This document shows, one piece after another, positions 13,628-22,413 of a stretch of DNA of 30,814 bases (its first letter is position 1; each line of letters starts with the position of its first letter). The position numbers were made by a program, and so were the translations under genes. The DNA is from CAYQPF01 sp964419225. Lineage in GTDB: Bacteria; Cloacimonadota; Cloacimonadia; Cloacimonadales; CAYQPF01. Where the stretch lies: assembly GCA_964419225.1 (NCBI GenBank), contig CAYQPF010000048.1:1-30814 (forward strand). Reading direction: 5' to 3'. The notes beneath the pieces were generated by a model. It did no database searches. It was given only the letters and a program-made list of their open reading frames with translations, and was not told where the DNA came from.

Positions 13628-15004
13628 TCAAATTGTTTCAAATTTACAGGTGAAGTGCCTCATAATTGGAGCTTCATAAGTAATCTTTAATCCTTTCAAT
13701 TCTTCTTTTCTTTCCCATACTCTCTTCAAGCCCCAGGCAACTATATCCATATGATTATTCGTATAGACTCTTCTGGGAATAGCTAAGCGTAGAAGCTCGA
13801 GTTGGGGAGGACGTTCTTCTCTGGTTATCGGATCTTTGTCGGCTAGAACTGTACCGATTTCTACGCCTCTGACACCAGCTTCAATATACAATTCCACACC
13901 TAATACCTGTGCCGGATATTGTAATTGAGGTATATTGGGTAAGAAAGCCTTTGCATCCACATATACTGCATGACCACCGATCGGCAGTAAAACCGGAATA
14001 CCATAATCCTGGCATTTCTGACCCAGATACATAACCTGAGAAATCCGGGCATGCAGATAGTCAAATTCTGTTGCTTCATTAAGTCCTACTGCGAGACAGG
14101 CCATATCTCTTCCGCTCATACCACCATAGGTTATATATCCTTCAAACATTATATTATAGGTTGCACAGCTTTGGAACAATTCTGCATTATTCATCGCAAT
14201 GAATCCGCCAATATTGACAATGCCGTCTTTCTTGGCACTCATTGTCATCATATCTGCATAAGAAAACATTTCTTTTACTATTTCTTTAATAGATTTATCT
14301 TCATATCCTGCTTCACGTATCTTAATAAAATAGGCATTTTCAGCAAACCTGGCTGAATCGAAAAGAAGGGGAATCTTGTATTTACGGCAAAGAGTGGCAA
14401 CTGCTTTGATATTTTCCATCGAAACAGGTTGTCCGCCACCGGTATTACAGGTTACGGTTAATACAACCAAAGGAATCTTGTTCAGATCATTATCTGTAAA
14501 AACCTTTTCGAGCTTTGCAAGATCGATATTGCCTTTGAACGGATGCAAATTCGTCGGGTCTCCTGCTTCATCAATCGTACAATCCACAGCTTTAGCATTG
14601 CGAAACTCTATATGCCCCTTCGTCGTGTCAAAATGACTGTTACCCGGGACAATGTCACCGGCTTTTACAGTAGCTGAAAAGAGGACATTCTCGGCTGCTC
14701 TGCCCTGGTGTGTTGGCAAGAAATATTCGAAGCCAAGTAGTTCAGTAATAGTTTTCTTGAGAGCGTAAAAGCTTTTTGATCCGGCATAGCTTTCATCACC
14801 TGTCATTAGGGCACTCCACTGTTGGTCACTCATTGCACCTGTACCGGAATCGGTAAGCAAGTCGATGAAGACATCTTCTGCAGGGATGTCGAATAAGTTG
14901 AAATCAGCTTTCTTGATCTTTTCCACCCGTTCTTCACGGGTCAGTATTTTTACCGGCTCGATCATTTTGATCCGCCAGGGCTCAGCGTATGGCATTTTTT
15001 CCAT
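13628..15004 (-). CDS. tnaA: Tryptophanase
   Basis: This 458-aa PLP enzyme belongs to the beta-eliminating lyase family and cleaves L-tryptophan to indole, pyruvate and ammonia. It starts MEKMPYAEPWRIKMIEPV. DLLTDSGTGAMSD, THQGRAAE, VTCNTGGGQPVS, FDSARFAENAYFIK and MSAKKD (Lys259 would bind PLP) are all conserved. Residues that separate it from tyrosine phenol-lyase favour tryptophanase: FDTT (Asp126) instead of the Thr-type site, VEIG rather than MERG, and RHFT with His450 rather than RFFT. The ATG at 15004 has SD GGAG; the upstream ATG at 15040 lacks one. I saw no obvious tnaC-like leader peptide upstream. A fermentative amino-acid role is likely. Confidence 0.93.
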   Translation of the reverse strand: MEKMPYAEPWRIKMIEPVKILTREERVEKIKKADFNLFDIPAEDVFIDLLTDSGTGAMSDQQWSALMTGDESYAGSKSFYALKKTITELLGFEYFLPTHQGRAAENVLFSATVKAGDIVPGNSHFDTTKGHIEFRNAKAVDCTIDEAGDPTNLHPFKGNIDLAKLEKVFTDNDLNKIPLVVLTVTCNTGGGQPVSMENIKAVATLCRKYKIPLLFDSARFAENAYFIKIREAGYEDKSIKEIVKEMFSYADMMTMSAKKDGIVNIGGFIAMNNAELFQSCATYNIMFEGYITYGGMSGRDMACLAVGLNEATEFDYLHARISQVMYLGQKCQDYGIPVLLPIGGHAVYVDAKAFLPNIPQLQYPAQVLGVELYIEAGVRGVEIGTVLADKDPITREERPPQLELLRLAIPRRVYTNNHMDIVAWGLKRVWERKEELKGLKITYEAPIMRHFTCKFETI

Positions 15005-15180
15005 AATATCTCCACATAATTTTTTTAATACTTTATGCAAAGCCTTAATTGGGTGATAGTTGTCAAGAAAATAAGTGACAGACTACCTAATTTTAAGAGA
15101 ACTGGTATGAGACTTTTAACCAATTGTGAATATATTCCAACGAACCTTAGTAAATAATGAATAAGATTAGCATATTTTAA

Positions 15181-15210
15181 TTGACAAAAAATAATATAAC
15201 TATATGTAAT
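15181..15210 (+). promoter_or_regulatory. Putative sigma-70-type promoter
   Basis: TTGACA at 15181-15186 and TGTAAT at 15205-15210, 18 bases apart, lie 35 bases before the start of the exported 959-aa protein. AT-rich surroundings make this only moderately specific. Confidence 0.5.
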
Positions 15211-15244
15211 AAATCATTGATTTGATTTTTTCTTGGAGGACTTT

Positions 15245-18124
15245 ATGAGGTATGTTTATTTAATTGTTATATTGTTGTTTGTACTGAATCTCTTTGGACA
15301 GGTTGAATGGAATACTAATATACCGGTTTTAGAAAAGGACAATGTGGAAGTTAACTCAAAACTACCGCCTCTTCAGGTTGGAGATTATTTTATCACCTGC
15401 TGGGTAAGTCATTTGTACGATAAATATCAAATCAAAGCTATGAAAACCGACTTAAATGGTAACTTACTCTGGAATAATTATCAAATTATCTTTGAATCTG
15501 ATGAGCTTATCACTGATCTGGAATTATGTAAAACCTCTGATAATAATTTTGTTCTGCTCTTTACAAGTGGAAATAATATTCAATGCCAGAAAAGGAACCT
15601 CAATAATCAGCTTGTTTGGGAAATTCAACCTATCAATTCTTCTGAATATATTAATGGTGCTGTTAGTCCTGACCAGAATGGCGGGGTTTTTGTTTATTGG
15701 GTTACTCCTTTTCAACTTTCCGGACTTCATCTGAATAATACCGGGAACAATCTCTTTAATAATACTCCACAAGATATTTATACTGACGCTAATGCTTTGA
15801 CTGAAATAAAGGTCAAACAAATGTCCGACAATAATTTCATTATGATAGTTGACAACTCAGAAACTAATTCTTTTATGCTTAAACTTGATTCTGCAGGAAA
15901 TATCATAAATGGTCCGGTAAGCTTGCAATATGGTCATATCATTGATATTAAGGAATTTCAAAATACTTATTTAATAAGTGGAGTTAGCACAGAAAGTATG
16001 TCTTTTGTAAAAAAAGTTGATTCCAATTTAAACATTCTGGCTACGTTCTCTTTTATTGATAGTCCTCTTAATAATTATTCAGATGCCCATGACAAAATAT
16101 TCTCTCTTTTTGTGGATTCCGACACTGTTTTTACAGTCATAGGAAATAAAAAAACATCAAGTACGAACGGTCAAATCTATCTGCAAAAAGTTACAGCTCA
16201 GGGACAAATACTTTATCCGGAACCTGGAACTATCCTTACATCCTATACAATAACCAATCAGCAATATCCCAAGTTTGACCTGAAAGCTATTCAGGGTAAC
16301 CAGGGAGACTATTATCTGATCTTGAATGAACCTGTAAATATTTCTACTTCTAATATGAAGTTCATCCATGTTTTCGCAAATCTGGTTATTAATATTCCAG
16401 CTAATGTTTCTATTGCTAACACCATAACGAGCATAACTAGTTTCAACAAAAGCAATGATATTTTAAATTTGTTCTTTTATCAGTTCAAAAGTGGGATCCA
16501 ACATAAATTATACCAACTGCCTTTCAATAATAATTTTAACTATACTTTGCCTGGGAGCATGATTATTGATTATCAGATAGGAAAAGCCTATGGAGATTAT
16601 TGGACTCGTTTATCCGGCACTAACCTGATGATCTTCTGGACAGATGTTTTCAATGATATAAGATTGCAAATAGTTAATCCAAACGGAGATTTAACTTATA
16701 CTGAAAATGGCCTGGTATTGATTTCTCCCTTTAAAAACTCTTTAACTGGTCATACAAATAAAGTTATGGATATTTGCGTCAATGAGATTGGAGATAAAGC
16801 ATTTCTGATAGTGGTTAATGATAGTTTGAAAGTTTATGTTTTTAATAGTGATAATGAACAAATGGGGAATCCTTATACTAATACATTGGATGCCAGGTGC
16901 AATAAACAGGCCTATCTGATGAAGTCTGACGATGGATTTATCGCTGTATGGGTTCGCGGTGTTTATTCAACTGATAATAAAGAATTAATGTGTCAAAAAA
17001 TTGTAAATGGTCTTATGCAATGGGATCAGGGAATTCTTCTTTTAGAAGGTGATATCGCATACCAAAGGAAATTAGTCTCCTTCTTTGATAACTATATTGT
17101 GATTGCGGATCCTAGTGTCAGAGTACTCAAAATTACAGATAATGGCAGTATTTTCCCGGAGTGGCCTGTTGATGGCATACTTTTAACAGAAAATAGTTAT
17201 TCGAATACTGTAAAAGCTTTCCCAACCCCATCAGGTGTTCTGGTAACCTGGCTGCATGGTAATTTTGATATTGACTGGACTCTTCATGCTCAGTTGATAA
17301 GTCCGGCTGGCAATCTTATGTATCCCGAAGAAGGAATTGTTCTTCTGGAACAAACTCAGACTATATATTGTGATCTATATTGCGATAATAACGAACTTTA
17401 CTTCCTGAATTATGACCAGAATATATTTCTGAAAAAATATCAGATAACCGAATCCGGTCTAATCCCTCTCTGGGATAGCCAGGCTCTGGCACTTGGTATT
17501 GGTTCTTACTATGATATGTGGAATGATGTATCTTTTGTTGATTGTTCTCTGGGGTGTCTTGTCTCATACCGGAAATCCTTCTCTGATTTTTATTTTGATA
17601 TTTGTGTTCGTGCTGTCAGTGATTATGGCTTTATTGATAATGCTGATACCTTATATATAAATAATCTTATGCCGGGGAAAGCATTTTATCCTCAAATGAA
17701 TAAAATTAACGAGCATGAGTCCTATTTGACCTGGGCATTCGGAAATGATATTCAGACAGACGCCTTTGAAACAAGTAATTACAATATTTATATTCAGAAG
17801 ATTAATTCGGAGGGTTTTACCGAAAATTCAGGTCAAATCGAAATTCCACAAAAGTTATCTCTAAATTGCTATCCTAATCCGTTTAATCCTACAACAACTG
17901 TATCATTCACTATACCTCAGGATAGCAAAGTTAAATTAGGTATATACAACATAAAAGGGCAACAAATTAAAATTATCCAAAATTCCTTTTTACTTAAAGG
18001 TCAATACAATCTGCAATGGAACGGCACAGACTCGAATAATAAACCTGTTTCATCGGGAGTTTATTTCTATAGATTAGAAACAAATGATAAACAGATTACC
18101 AGAAAAATGCTGCTTTTAAAATAG
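15245..18124 (+). CDS. Large exported protein with C-terminal sorting domain
   Basis: This 959-aa protein starts with a signal peptide (MRYVYLIVILLFVLNLFGQ). The ATG at 15245 is preceded by GGAGGA; a TTG at 15233 is in frame but overlaps this SD. The body contains many repeats of the type W-x-x-(G/N)-...-I-L-L and DGGFIAVWVRG. They read like a beta-propeller or other beta-rich repeat, as in many FCB-group surface proteins, but I cannot define the repeat unit. The C-terminus (about 870-959) is a typical sorting/FlgD-like domain: LNCYPNPFNPTTTVSFTIP, LGIYNIKGQQIK, GVYFYRLET, ending KMLLLK. Such domains send proteins through the type IX system in Bacteroidetes and are also common in Cloacimonadota. 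The gene is monocistronic as far as I can see. Confidence 0.88.
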   Translation: MRYVYLIVILLFVLNLFGQVEWNTNIPVLEKDNVEVNSKLPPLQVGDYFITCWVSHLYDKYQIKAMKTDLNGNLLWNNYQIIFESDELITDLELCKTSDNNFVLLFTSGNNIQCQKRNLNNQLVWEIQPINSSEYINGAVSPDQNGGVFVYWVTPFQLSGLHLNNTGNNLFNNTPQDIYTDANALTEIKVKQMSDNNFIMIVDNSETNSFMLKLDSAGNIINGPVSLQYGHIIDIKEFQNTYLISGVSTESMSFVKKVDSNLNILATFSFIDSPLNNYSDAHDKIFSLFVDSDTVFTVIGNKKTSSTNGQIYLQKVTAQGQILYPEPGTILTSYTITNQQYPKFDLKAIQGNQGDYYLILNEPVNISTSNMKFIHVFANLVINIPANVSIANTITSITSFNKSNDILNLFFYQFKSGIQHKLYQLPFNNNFNYTLPGSMIIDYQIGKAYGDYWTRLSGTNLMIFWTDVFNDIRLQIVNPNGDLTYTENGLVLISPFKNSLTGHTNKVMDICVNEIGDKAFLIVVNDSLKVYVFNSDNEQMGNPYTNTLDARCNKQAYLMKSDDGFIAVWVRGVYSTDNKELMCQKIVNGLMQWDQGILLLEGDIAYQRKLVSFFDNYIVIADPSVRVLKITDNGSIFPEWPVDGILLTENSYSNTVKAFPTPSGVLVTWLHGNFDIDWTLHAQLISPAGNLMYPEEGIVLLEQTQTIYCDLYCDNNELYFLNYDQNIFLKKYQITESGLIPLWDSQALALGIGSYYDMWNDVSFVDCSLGCLVSYRKSFSDFYFDICVRAVSDYGFIDNADTLYINNLMPGKAFYPQMNKINEHESYLTWAFGNDIQTDAFETSNYNIYIQKINSEGFTENSGQIEIPQKLSLNCYPNPFNPTTTVSFTIPQDSKVKLGIYNIKGQQIKIIQNSFLLKGQYNLQWNGTDSNNKPVSSGVYFYRLETNDKQITRKMLLLK

Positions 18125-18381
18125 GGACTAGCGTCTAGCTTATTTTGCTTATAAGCATTGTCGCATAAATGTCTATAATATATGTCTTAGGGATTCTAAT
18201 GAGACTAGGATTTCCAAATGCTGAATGATAATCTTTCGTCCTTTCGGACGGGGATTGGTGGTTGTTTATACCTGCAGCTAAAGCTGCAGGCTATACATCT
18301 TTTGTCCTACGGACAAATAGAGAAGCATGTACTTTATACATTTTGAAATGCAAACATTCTTGTGTTTCGAACTTTATCATG
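18125..18381. other. Gene-free spacer with small hairpins
   Basis: I found no supportable gene here. It holds hairpins at 18237-18250 (CGTCC-TTTC-GGACG), 18271-18290 (CCTGCAGCT-AA-AGCTGCAGG) and 18301-18317 (TTTGTCC-TAC-GGACAAA). The short ORFs present have no SD and no recognisable content. Confidence 0.6.
18271..18290. repeat. REP-like palindrome
   Basis: CCTGCAGCT and AGCTGCAGG are 9-bp arms around AA. The spacing and size match the hairpin at 11634, with a different stem sequence; together they suggest a family in which only the shape is kept. Confidence 0.75.
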
Positions 18382-18550
18382 CTAGTGTCATGTCAAGTCT
18401 GGTTTATCAGACAAATAATGAAGAATACAGGACACAACACACCTCCCGGCTAAAGCCGTACTCCTCTCAAGAGGAGAATTTACCTTTCAGTTATTTTAAT
18501 ACTGTAGGATATCAATTTCAACCGACATTTCATGCTTGACAGGACACTAG
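18382..18550. mobile_element. Small non-coding element with terminal inverted repeats (MITE-like)
   Basis: The ends are 16-bp inverted repeats with one mismatch: CTAGTGTCATGTCAAG at 18382-18397 and, read on the other strand, CTAGTGTCCTGTCAAG at 18550-18535. The element is 169 bp, has no gene and encloses the 46-bp repeat (18435-18480) also found at 3534. ATG flanks it on both sides (18379-18381 and 18551-18553), which could be a 3-bp target duplication or chance. No matching transposase is in the window. Confidence 0.55.
18435..18480. repeat. 46-bp interspersed repeat, copy 2
   Basis: Identical to 3534-3579 in sequence and orientation. It contains the CGGCTAAAGCCG and CTCCTCTCAAGAGGAG inverted repeats, here inside the element with terminal inverted repeats. 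Confidence 0.85.
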
Positions 18551-18594
18551 ATGTGCTAGATATTTCTGTTTCCTGTGGTCATATGATTCGAACT

Positions 18595-19344
18595 TTAAAT
18601 ATGTTTCCCTGCCAATATTGCTGCTCCGATTGCTCCTGTTAACTGAGGTTTAGTCGGGACTAATATGTCCTGCTTTAGATATTTTTTCAATAAATGGATC
18701 AGACATGGATTCAAAGCTACACCGCCTGTGAAGACAATATCACCTTCTCCATCCAGGCGTTTCAACATAGATATTGCTCTTTTGGCTATCGAGGTATGCA
18801 ACCCCATTGCTATGTCACGCACATTTTCTCCTTTCGCAAGTAAGGAAGTAACTTCCGACTCGGCAAAGACTGTACACATATTGTTGATCTGAATATCCTT
18901 CTCAGAAAAAATGGCTTCCTCACCAAACTGAGACAAGTCGTAGCCCAAAGTTCTGGCCATAATTTCCAGAAATTTACCTGTGCCTGCTGCACATTTATCA
19001 TTCATCTCAAATTTGACAACCTTACCTTCAATGCTTAAAGATATTACCTTGCTGTCCTGCCCGCCAATATCTAAAATTTGTCTTGCAGAAGGAAGTTCAT
19101 GGTGGACTCCTACAGCATGTGCTTTGATCTCGGTCACTGTCGGTGTATCGAACTTGACCTCAAAGAAATGTCTGCCATAACCTGTGGCCATTATTTTACT
19201 GAAACTACTGTTCTCAACTAATTTCAAAGCATTGGCTTGAGGATCAAACCCAGAATCTATAATATGTGCTTCTTTAATCTCATTGTCTTCCATGATCACA
19301 AATTTTATCGTCCTGGAACCTATATCTATACCTGCATGTTTCAT
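18595..19344 (-). CDS. Acyl-CoA dehydratase activase-type ATPase (double-cubane reductase)
   Basis: This 249-aa protein belongs to the ASKHA family of the HgdC/BadF/BcrA type, which uses ATP to drive a low-potential electron into its partner. The nucleotide-binding parts are IDIGSRTIKFVIM (6-18), LDIGGQDSKV (91-100) and FTGGVALNP. Cys118 (NDKCAAGTGKF) and Cys157 (MCTVFAESE) are the two ligands each subunit gives to the bridging [4Fe-4S] cluster of the homodimer. The length is normal (about 250 aa). The ATG at 19344 has SD AGGAAG. It lies downstream of the dehydratase-like gene on the same strand, separated by 155 bases of repeats, and resembles the E. coli YjiL/YjiM pair. Confidence 0.9.
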   Translation of the reverse strand: MKHAGIDIGSRTIKFVIMEDNEIKEAHIIDSGFDPQANALKLVENSSFSKIMATGYGRHFFEVKFDTPTVTEIKAHAVGVHHELPSARQILDIGGQDSKVISLSIEGKVVKFEMNDKCAAGTGKFLEIMARTLGYDLSQFGEEAIFSEKDIQINNMCTVFAESEVTSLLAKGENVRDIAMGLHTSIAKRAISMLKRLDGEGDIVFTGGVALNPCLIHLLKKYLKQDILVPTKPQLTGAIGAAILAGKHI

Positions 19345-19391
19345 TTCTCTTCCTGTTCAATCTTCATTCTTATATGATAAATTCTATCCCC

Positions 19392-19436
19392 GTCCATATC
19401 GTCCATACAGTCCATATAGTCCATCTGGTCCATTAA
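19392..19436. repeat. 9-bp tandem repeat, five units (GTCCATA type)
   Basis: Five head-to-tail 9-bp units begin with GTCCAT: GTCCATATC, GTCCATACA, GTCCATATA, GTCCATCTG and GTCCATTAA. It sits between the dehydratase-like gene and its activator. Confidence 0.85.
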
Positions 19437-19454
19437 AAAACTGCTGTAAAAATA

Positions 19455-19480
19455 GGGCAGACGTGGGAGTCTGCCCCTAC
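19455..19480 (-). terminator. GTAGGGGC-type hairpin, possible terminator or attenuator
   Basis: Read on the minus strand, GGGCAGAC and GTCTGCCC pair around TCCCAC, introduced by GTAG and followed by TATTTTTAC. It is 20 bases past the stop of the dehydratase-like gene and could end transcription there or reduce readthrough into the activator gene. Confidence 0.6.
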
Positions 19481-19499
19481 AAGTAATATAATCAGCATT

Positions 19500-20780
19500 T
19501 TATGCTTTGATTCTTTCGAGGAAAGCTTCAATACGGGTTTTAAGTTGTCCGGCATCTTCCATACTGTAATCTGTTTCAATTCTTAAGGTCGGGATATTTT
19601 TCTTTTCCAATGCTCTTTCCAAAGGAATTGATTCCATTAAATAAGGCTGACAGAATTGCAGTCCATAATGAATCACGCCGTCTGCCTGATATTTATTGTA
19701 CATTTCTTCAATATGTTCCTGACGTTCGCAGTTGGGAGTAAAGATAGCACAGTCGATCTTGAAATAACGGTCAACAATGGCATCAATCAAGCCGTCGATG
19801 GTATCAGCAGAATCTTCAACTAAGTTTCTGTTACCTCTTTCACCGACACATGATTCTTCACCTACCACGATCGCACCGGATGTTTCCAATAAATAATGCA
19901 GTTTCCAGTTTGGTACAGCCATCGGGCATCCGGAAATGATGATCCGGGGAGTATTTTTGGGAGCAACACCTTCATTTTTAGCTATACGTGCTTCCAGTTC
20001 GTCACAGATCTTATTTACTGATTCCGTAAATCTGGGTACATCATCGTAGAAATAAACCTGATTAGCTAATAATGAATCCAAACCTGAGATTGGTGTTGGA
20101 TTGTATTTGCGTAAATCATCGAGTCTGTGAATTGCTTTACGCTTGTTATTGGTTTCGAGTATGCCTTTTTTCAATCTTGGAACATCGATGGTTATGCCTG
20201 TAAGATCTTCGACCGCTTTAAAGAATTTCACATATTCAGCTTTAAGCAGTTTTTTGCCTTCATCGGATTTCATTTGGGGCATATCCATGATATAAAGGTT
20301 GGGCATTATGTCCTTTAAGGTTTCATAAGCTTTCTTTTTACCGTCACAAGTGTTTTCGCCAACGACCATATCAGAGGCTTCAACATAAGGACAAACCTTG
20401 CCGAGTTTGAAGCCAAAAGCTGATTTGATCAGGGAACAGGTGTTGCGGGGGAGAAGTTTCTCCACTTCTTCTGTGGCAAAATCTGCACCTGCACAAAGTC
20501 CGATCAAACTTGCATCTGCTGCCCTGACGATCTCTTCCGGGACAAAGACACAGTAAGCCCCGATAACTTTTTTCCCGGCTGCTCTTAAATCGACTAATTC
20601 TTTGATCCTTAATCCGTGCACTTCACTCATGACAAAATCGAAGTAACCCATGCCGGTCGGACGGTTTTTCTGTGACATGAAAATGTTCTGGTAAGCTTGT
20701 CCTAAAAAGTTCAACAACGCGTTGTGGGCTTCGAGATCAAGCCCTAAATCTTCCCACATTTTAGTGTAATCCTGACTCAT
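19500..20780 (-). CDS. 2-hydroxyacyl-CoA dehydratase-like protein, probable double-cubane cluster protein
   Basis: This 426-aa protein is of the HgdB/FldB superfamily. Cysteines that could bind the cluster are Cys77 (GAYCVF), Cys115 (RNTCSLIKS), Cys130, Cys145 (GENTCDGKKK), Cys285 (ISGCPM), Cys311 (GEESCVGERG), Cys351 and Cys377. It resembles E. coli YjiM (the GENTCDGKKK and PRNTCSLIKSAFG motifs match closely from memory). Classical dehydratases need two different subunits plus the activator; here only one is encoded, next to its activator. That fits the single-subunit double-cubane cluster proteins described from Carboxydothermus, which hold an [Fe8S9] cluster and reduce small molecules. The physiological substrate is unknown. 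The SD is AAAGGAG. The start agrees with family length. Confidence 0.85.
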   Translation of the reverse strand: MSQDYTKMWEDLGLDLEAHNALLNFLGQAYQNIFMSQKNRPTGMGYFDFVMSEVHGLRIKELVDLRAAGKKVIGAYCVFVPEEIVRAADASLIGLCAGADFATEEVEKLLPRNTCSLIKSAFGFKLGKVCPYVEASDMVVGENTCDGKKKAYETLKDIMPNLYIMDMPQMKSDEGKKLLKAEYVKFFKAVEDLTGITIDVPRLKKGILETNNKRKAIHRLDDLRKYNPTPISGLDSLLANQVYFYDDVPRFTESVNKICDELEARIAKNEGVAPKNTPRIIISGCPMAVPNWKLHYLLETSGAIVVGEESCVGERGNRNLVEDSADTIDGLIDAIVDRYFKIDCAIFTPNCERQEHIEEMYNKYQADGVIHYGLQFCQPYLMESIPLERALEKKNIPTLRIETDYSMEDAGQLKTRIEAFLERIKA

Positions 20781-20914
20781 CTTAACTCCTTTCAGTTTAT
20801 TATGAAAGTGTTATGCTAAGCACCGTCCGCCAACTGCGTCCGGAGATAGTCTTAAACACGATACTCATCTAAGTGATTCCAGTACCAAAGATTATTAAAA
20901 TGCAAATTTTGTAA

Positions 20915-20943
20915 ATAAAAAAAGGCTGCCCGAAAGCAGCCTT
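20915..20943 (-). terminator. Intrinsic terminator of the porin-like gene
   Basis: On the minus strand AAGGCTGC and GCAGCCTT form an 8-bp stem with loop TTTCGG, directly followed by TTTTTTTATTT. It lies 20 bases past the stop of the outer-membrane protein gene. Confidence 0.9.
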
Positions 20944-20962
20944 ATATATGAGATAATTCTAA

Positions 20963-22231
20963 TTAGAATTTGTAAGTAAGTTTTGCACTCATTTCTGTAG
21001 CTGAATCAGCTTCCTCTGTACCCATTGTCCATTTATCACCAGGCATTGCCATAGCTGCACAGAAATCAAAATCAAGTGCTTCAAAAAGTTTGTAGTTGAA
21101 GCCTAAATCAATTTCTGTTGCAACTGAAGTACCTTTTTTATTATCACCAAAAACAAATTCACCGGCAGTGCTAACCATACCGAAAGCAGCTTTAGGAGTG
21201 AATTTCTCATTCATCTTATATGCACCATACATTACTATTGACATAGTACCAAAAGTGCCATCTGAGGTAGCATAATTAGGATTATAACCACCAATATTCA
21301 AATCGTCATTAACGCCAAGACCAAAAATTTCCAGACCATTCATATAATAAGTAGAAATTACATTAAATTCATCTGTTTCAGCTTTGTCGGCATTTTCTTG
21401 ATCAGTACCGGATAAGTAGAGGAAATCAAGATTTAAAGTAAGGTTTTCAACTCCTGTAAATCCGCCTTTCACATTTAAAGCCATTCCACTATTGGTTAAA
21501 TCTTCATATTTGTCAGTATCAGTATTATGGAATCCACCAACAGTCGTACCAGAATTATAAGCAAACATACCATCAATTGAGAATACATCATTACTGAAAC
21601 TTCCATATGGAGCAAACCACATTTCTGTTCTTAAATTGCTTGATCTTGATTTGTTATAGATAAAATCCAAACCGTAGGTCATAAAACTAGCATTAATCAA
21701 ATAATAATCCTTATCACCATCTGTTATAAAACTTGATCCGTCAGCAGCAGTATTTTCATTTTGTTTGAATGTTCCAACTGTAATTCCAAAGTCTTCATTA
21801 ACTTTTTTGTTTAAGAAAATACCAGCCATATCATCATCAAAGATTAAGCTGTTATGAGTGTAATAAGGTTGAAGACCAATTTTGGCGTTCATACCGGTCA
21901 TGGGGCAATTATAGTCTAACATTAAATGTTTGGTTTCAACATTTACAGCTTTCGTACCAATCTGTCCACCTGATCCGCCAAAAAGTACATTGCCGGCTTC
22001 AATCTTGAAATAAGCTTTGAGGTCTTTACTGAATTCTGAAGTAAAACCAAGTTGGAATCTTGTTTCAGCAAATGCTTTGGTTTTGAGATCTTTCCCTAAA
22101 GCAACCTCACTGCCATCATTATAAAAATCATACATTGACATTCTGGTGCGAAGTTCCCCATCAGTTTTGAATTCCGCTGCCCACATAGTAACAGCCGCAA
22201 GTACTAGTACTAATAACAGAATTTTCTTCAT
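20963..22231 (-). CDS. Porin-like outer-membrane beta-barrel protein
   Basis: This 422-aa protein has a signal peptide (MKKILLLVLVLAAVTMWAA) and a barrel-like body with alternating hydrophobic residues and many Tyr, Trp, Phe, Gly and Asn. It ends AKLTYKF, with the C-terminal aromatic Phe expected of outer-membrane barrels. The N-terminus of the mature part (EFKTDGELRTRMSMYDFYND) resembles alginate- or phosphate-selective porin-type starts, but I cannot assign a substrate. The SD is GGGAGG. It has its own promoter (22281-22309), a palindrome in the leader (22253-22268) and a strong terminator, so it is a single-gene unit that is likely highly expressed. Confidence 0.85.
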   Translation of the reverse strand: MKKILLLVLVLAAVTMWAAEFKTDGELRTRMSMYDFYNDGSEVALGKDLKTKAFAETRFQLGFTSEFSKDLKAYFKIEAGNVLFGGSGGQIGTKAVNVETKHLMLDYNCPMTGMNAKIGLQPYYTHNSLIFDDDMAGIFLNKKVNEDFGITVGTFKQNENTAADGSSFITDGDKDYYLINASFMTYGLDFIYNKSRSSNLRTEMWFAPYGSFSNDVFSIDGMFAYNSGTTVGGFHNTDTDKYEDLTNSGMALNVKGGFTGVENLTLNLDFLYLSGTDQENADKAETDEFNVISTYYMNGLEIFGLGVNDDLNIGGYNPNYATSDGTFGTMSIVMYGAYKMNEKFTPKAAFGMVSTAGEFVFGDNKKGTSVATEIDLGFNYKLFEALDFDFCAAMAMPGDKWTMGTEEADSATEMSAKLTYKF

Positions 22232-22252
22232 TCTATCCTCCCTTAATATCTC

Positions 22253-22268
22253 GTAACCCTTGGGTTAC
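22253..22268. promoter_or_regulatory. Palindrome in the leader of the porin-like gene
   Basis: GTAACCC and GGGTTAC, 7-bp arms around TT, lie just after the predicted transcription start. It could be an operator or form an mRNA-stabilising hairpin. Confidence 0.5.
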
Positions 22269-22280
22269 TTTCTAAGACAT

Positions 22281-22309
22281 TTTATATAAAACATTGATAT
22301 TCTTGTCCA
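22281..22309 (-). promoter_or_regulatory. Sigma-70-type promoter of the porin-like gene
   Basis: On the minus strand TGGACA (22309-22304) and TATAAA (22286-22281) are separated by exactly 17 bases. The surroundings are very AT-rich. Confidence 0.65.
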
Positions 22310-22413
22310 GTTTTTTTTTGGTTTTTTTAAGTTTTTCTTTATTTATCTAATTTTCCTTGCCAAAATAACGATATTTAAAATAATTAAAAGATAAAAATAT
22401 GGGAGGTTAGCTC

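Noticed and set aside
13628..15004. Tyrosine phenol-lyase as the identity of the beta-eliminating lyase
   Set aside because: The residues FDTT, VEIG and RHFT follow tryptophanase and differ from the tyrosine phenol-lyase pattern (TTT, MERG, RFFT).
15005..15180. tnaC-like leader peptide or Trp-dependent attenuation before tnaA
   Set aside because: I found no short ORF with a conserved Trp codon and SD in the leader.
18262..18539. Short ORFs in the spacer after the exported protein
   Set aside because: They run through palindromes and the shared 46-bp repeat, lack SD sequences and have no recognisable content.
19392..19436. Possible CRISPR array
   Set aside because: Units are only 9 bp, adjacent and without spacers; this is a simple tandem repeat. 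The same holds for 23641-23685.
22310..22413. SAM-responsive riboswitch before metK
   Set aside because: The leader is short, very AT-rich and has none of the conserved helices of known SAM riboswitches; no terminator or SD-sequestering hairpin is visible.
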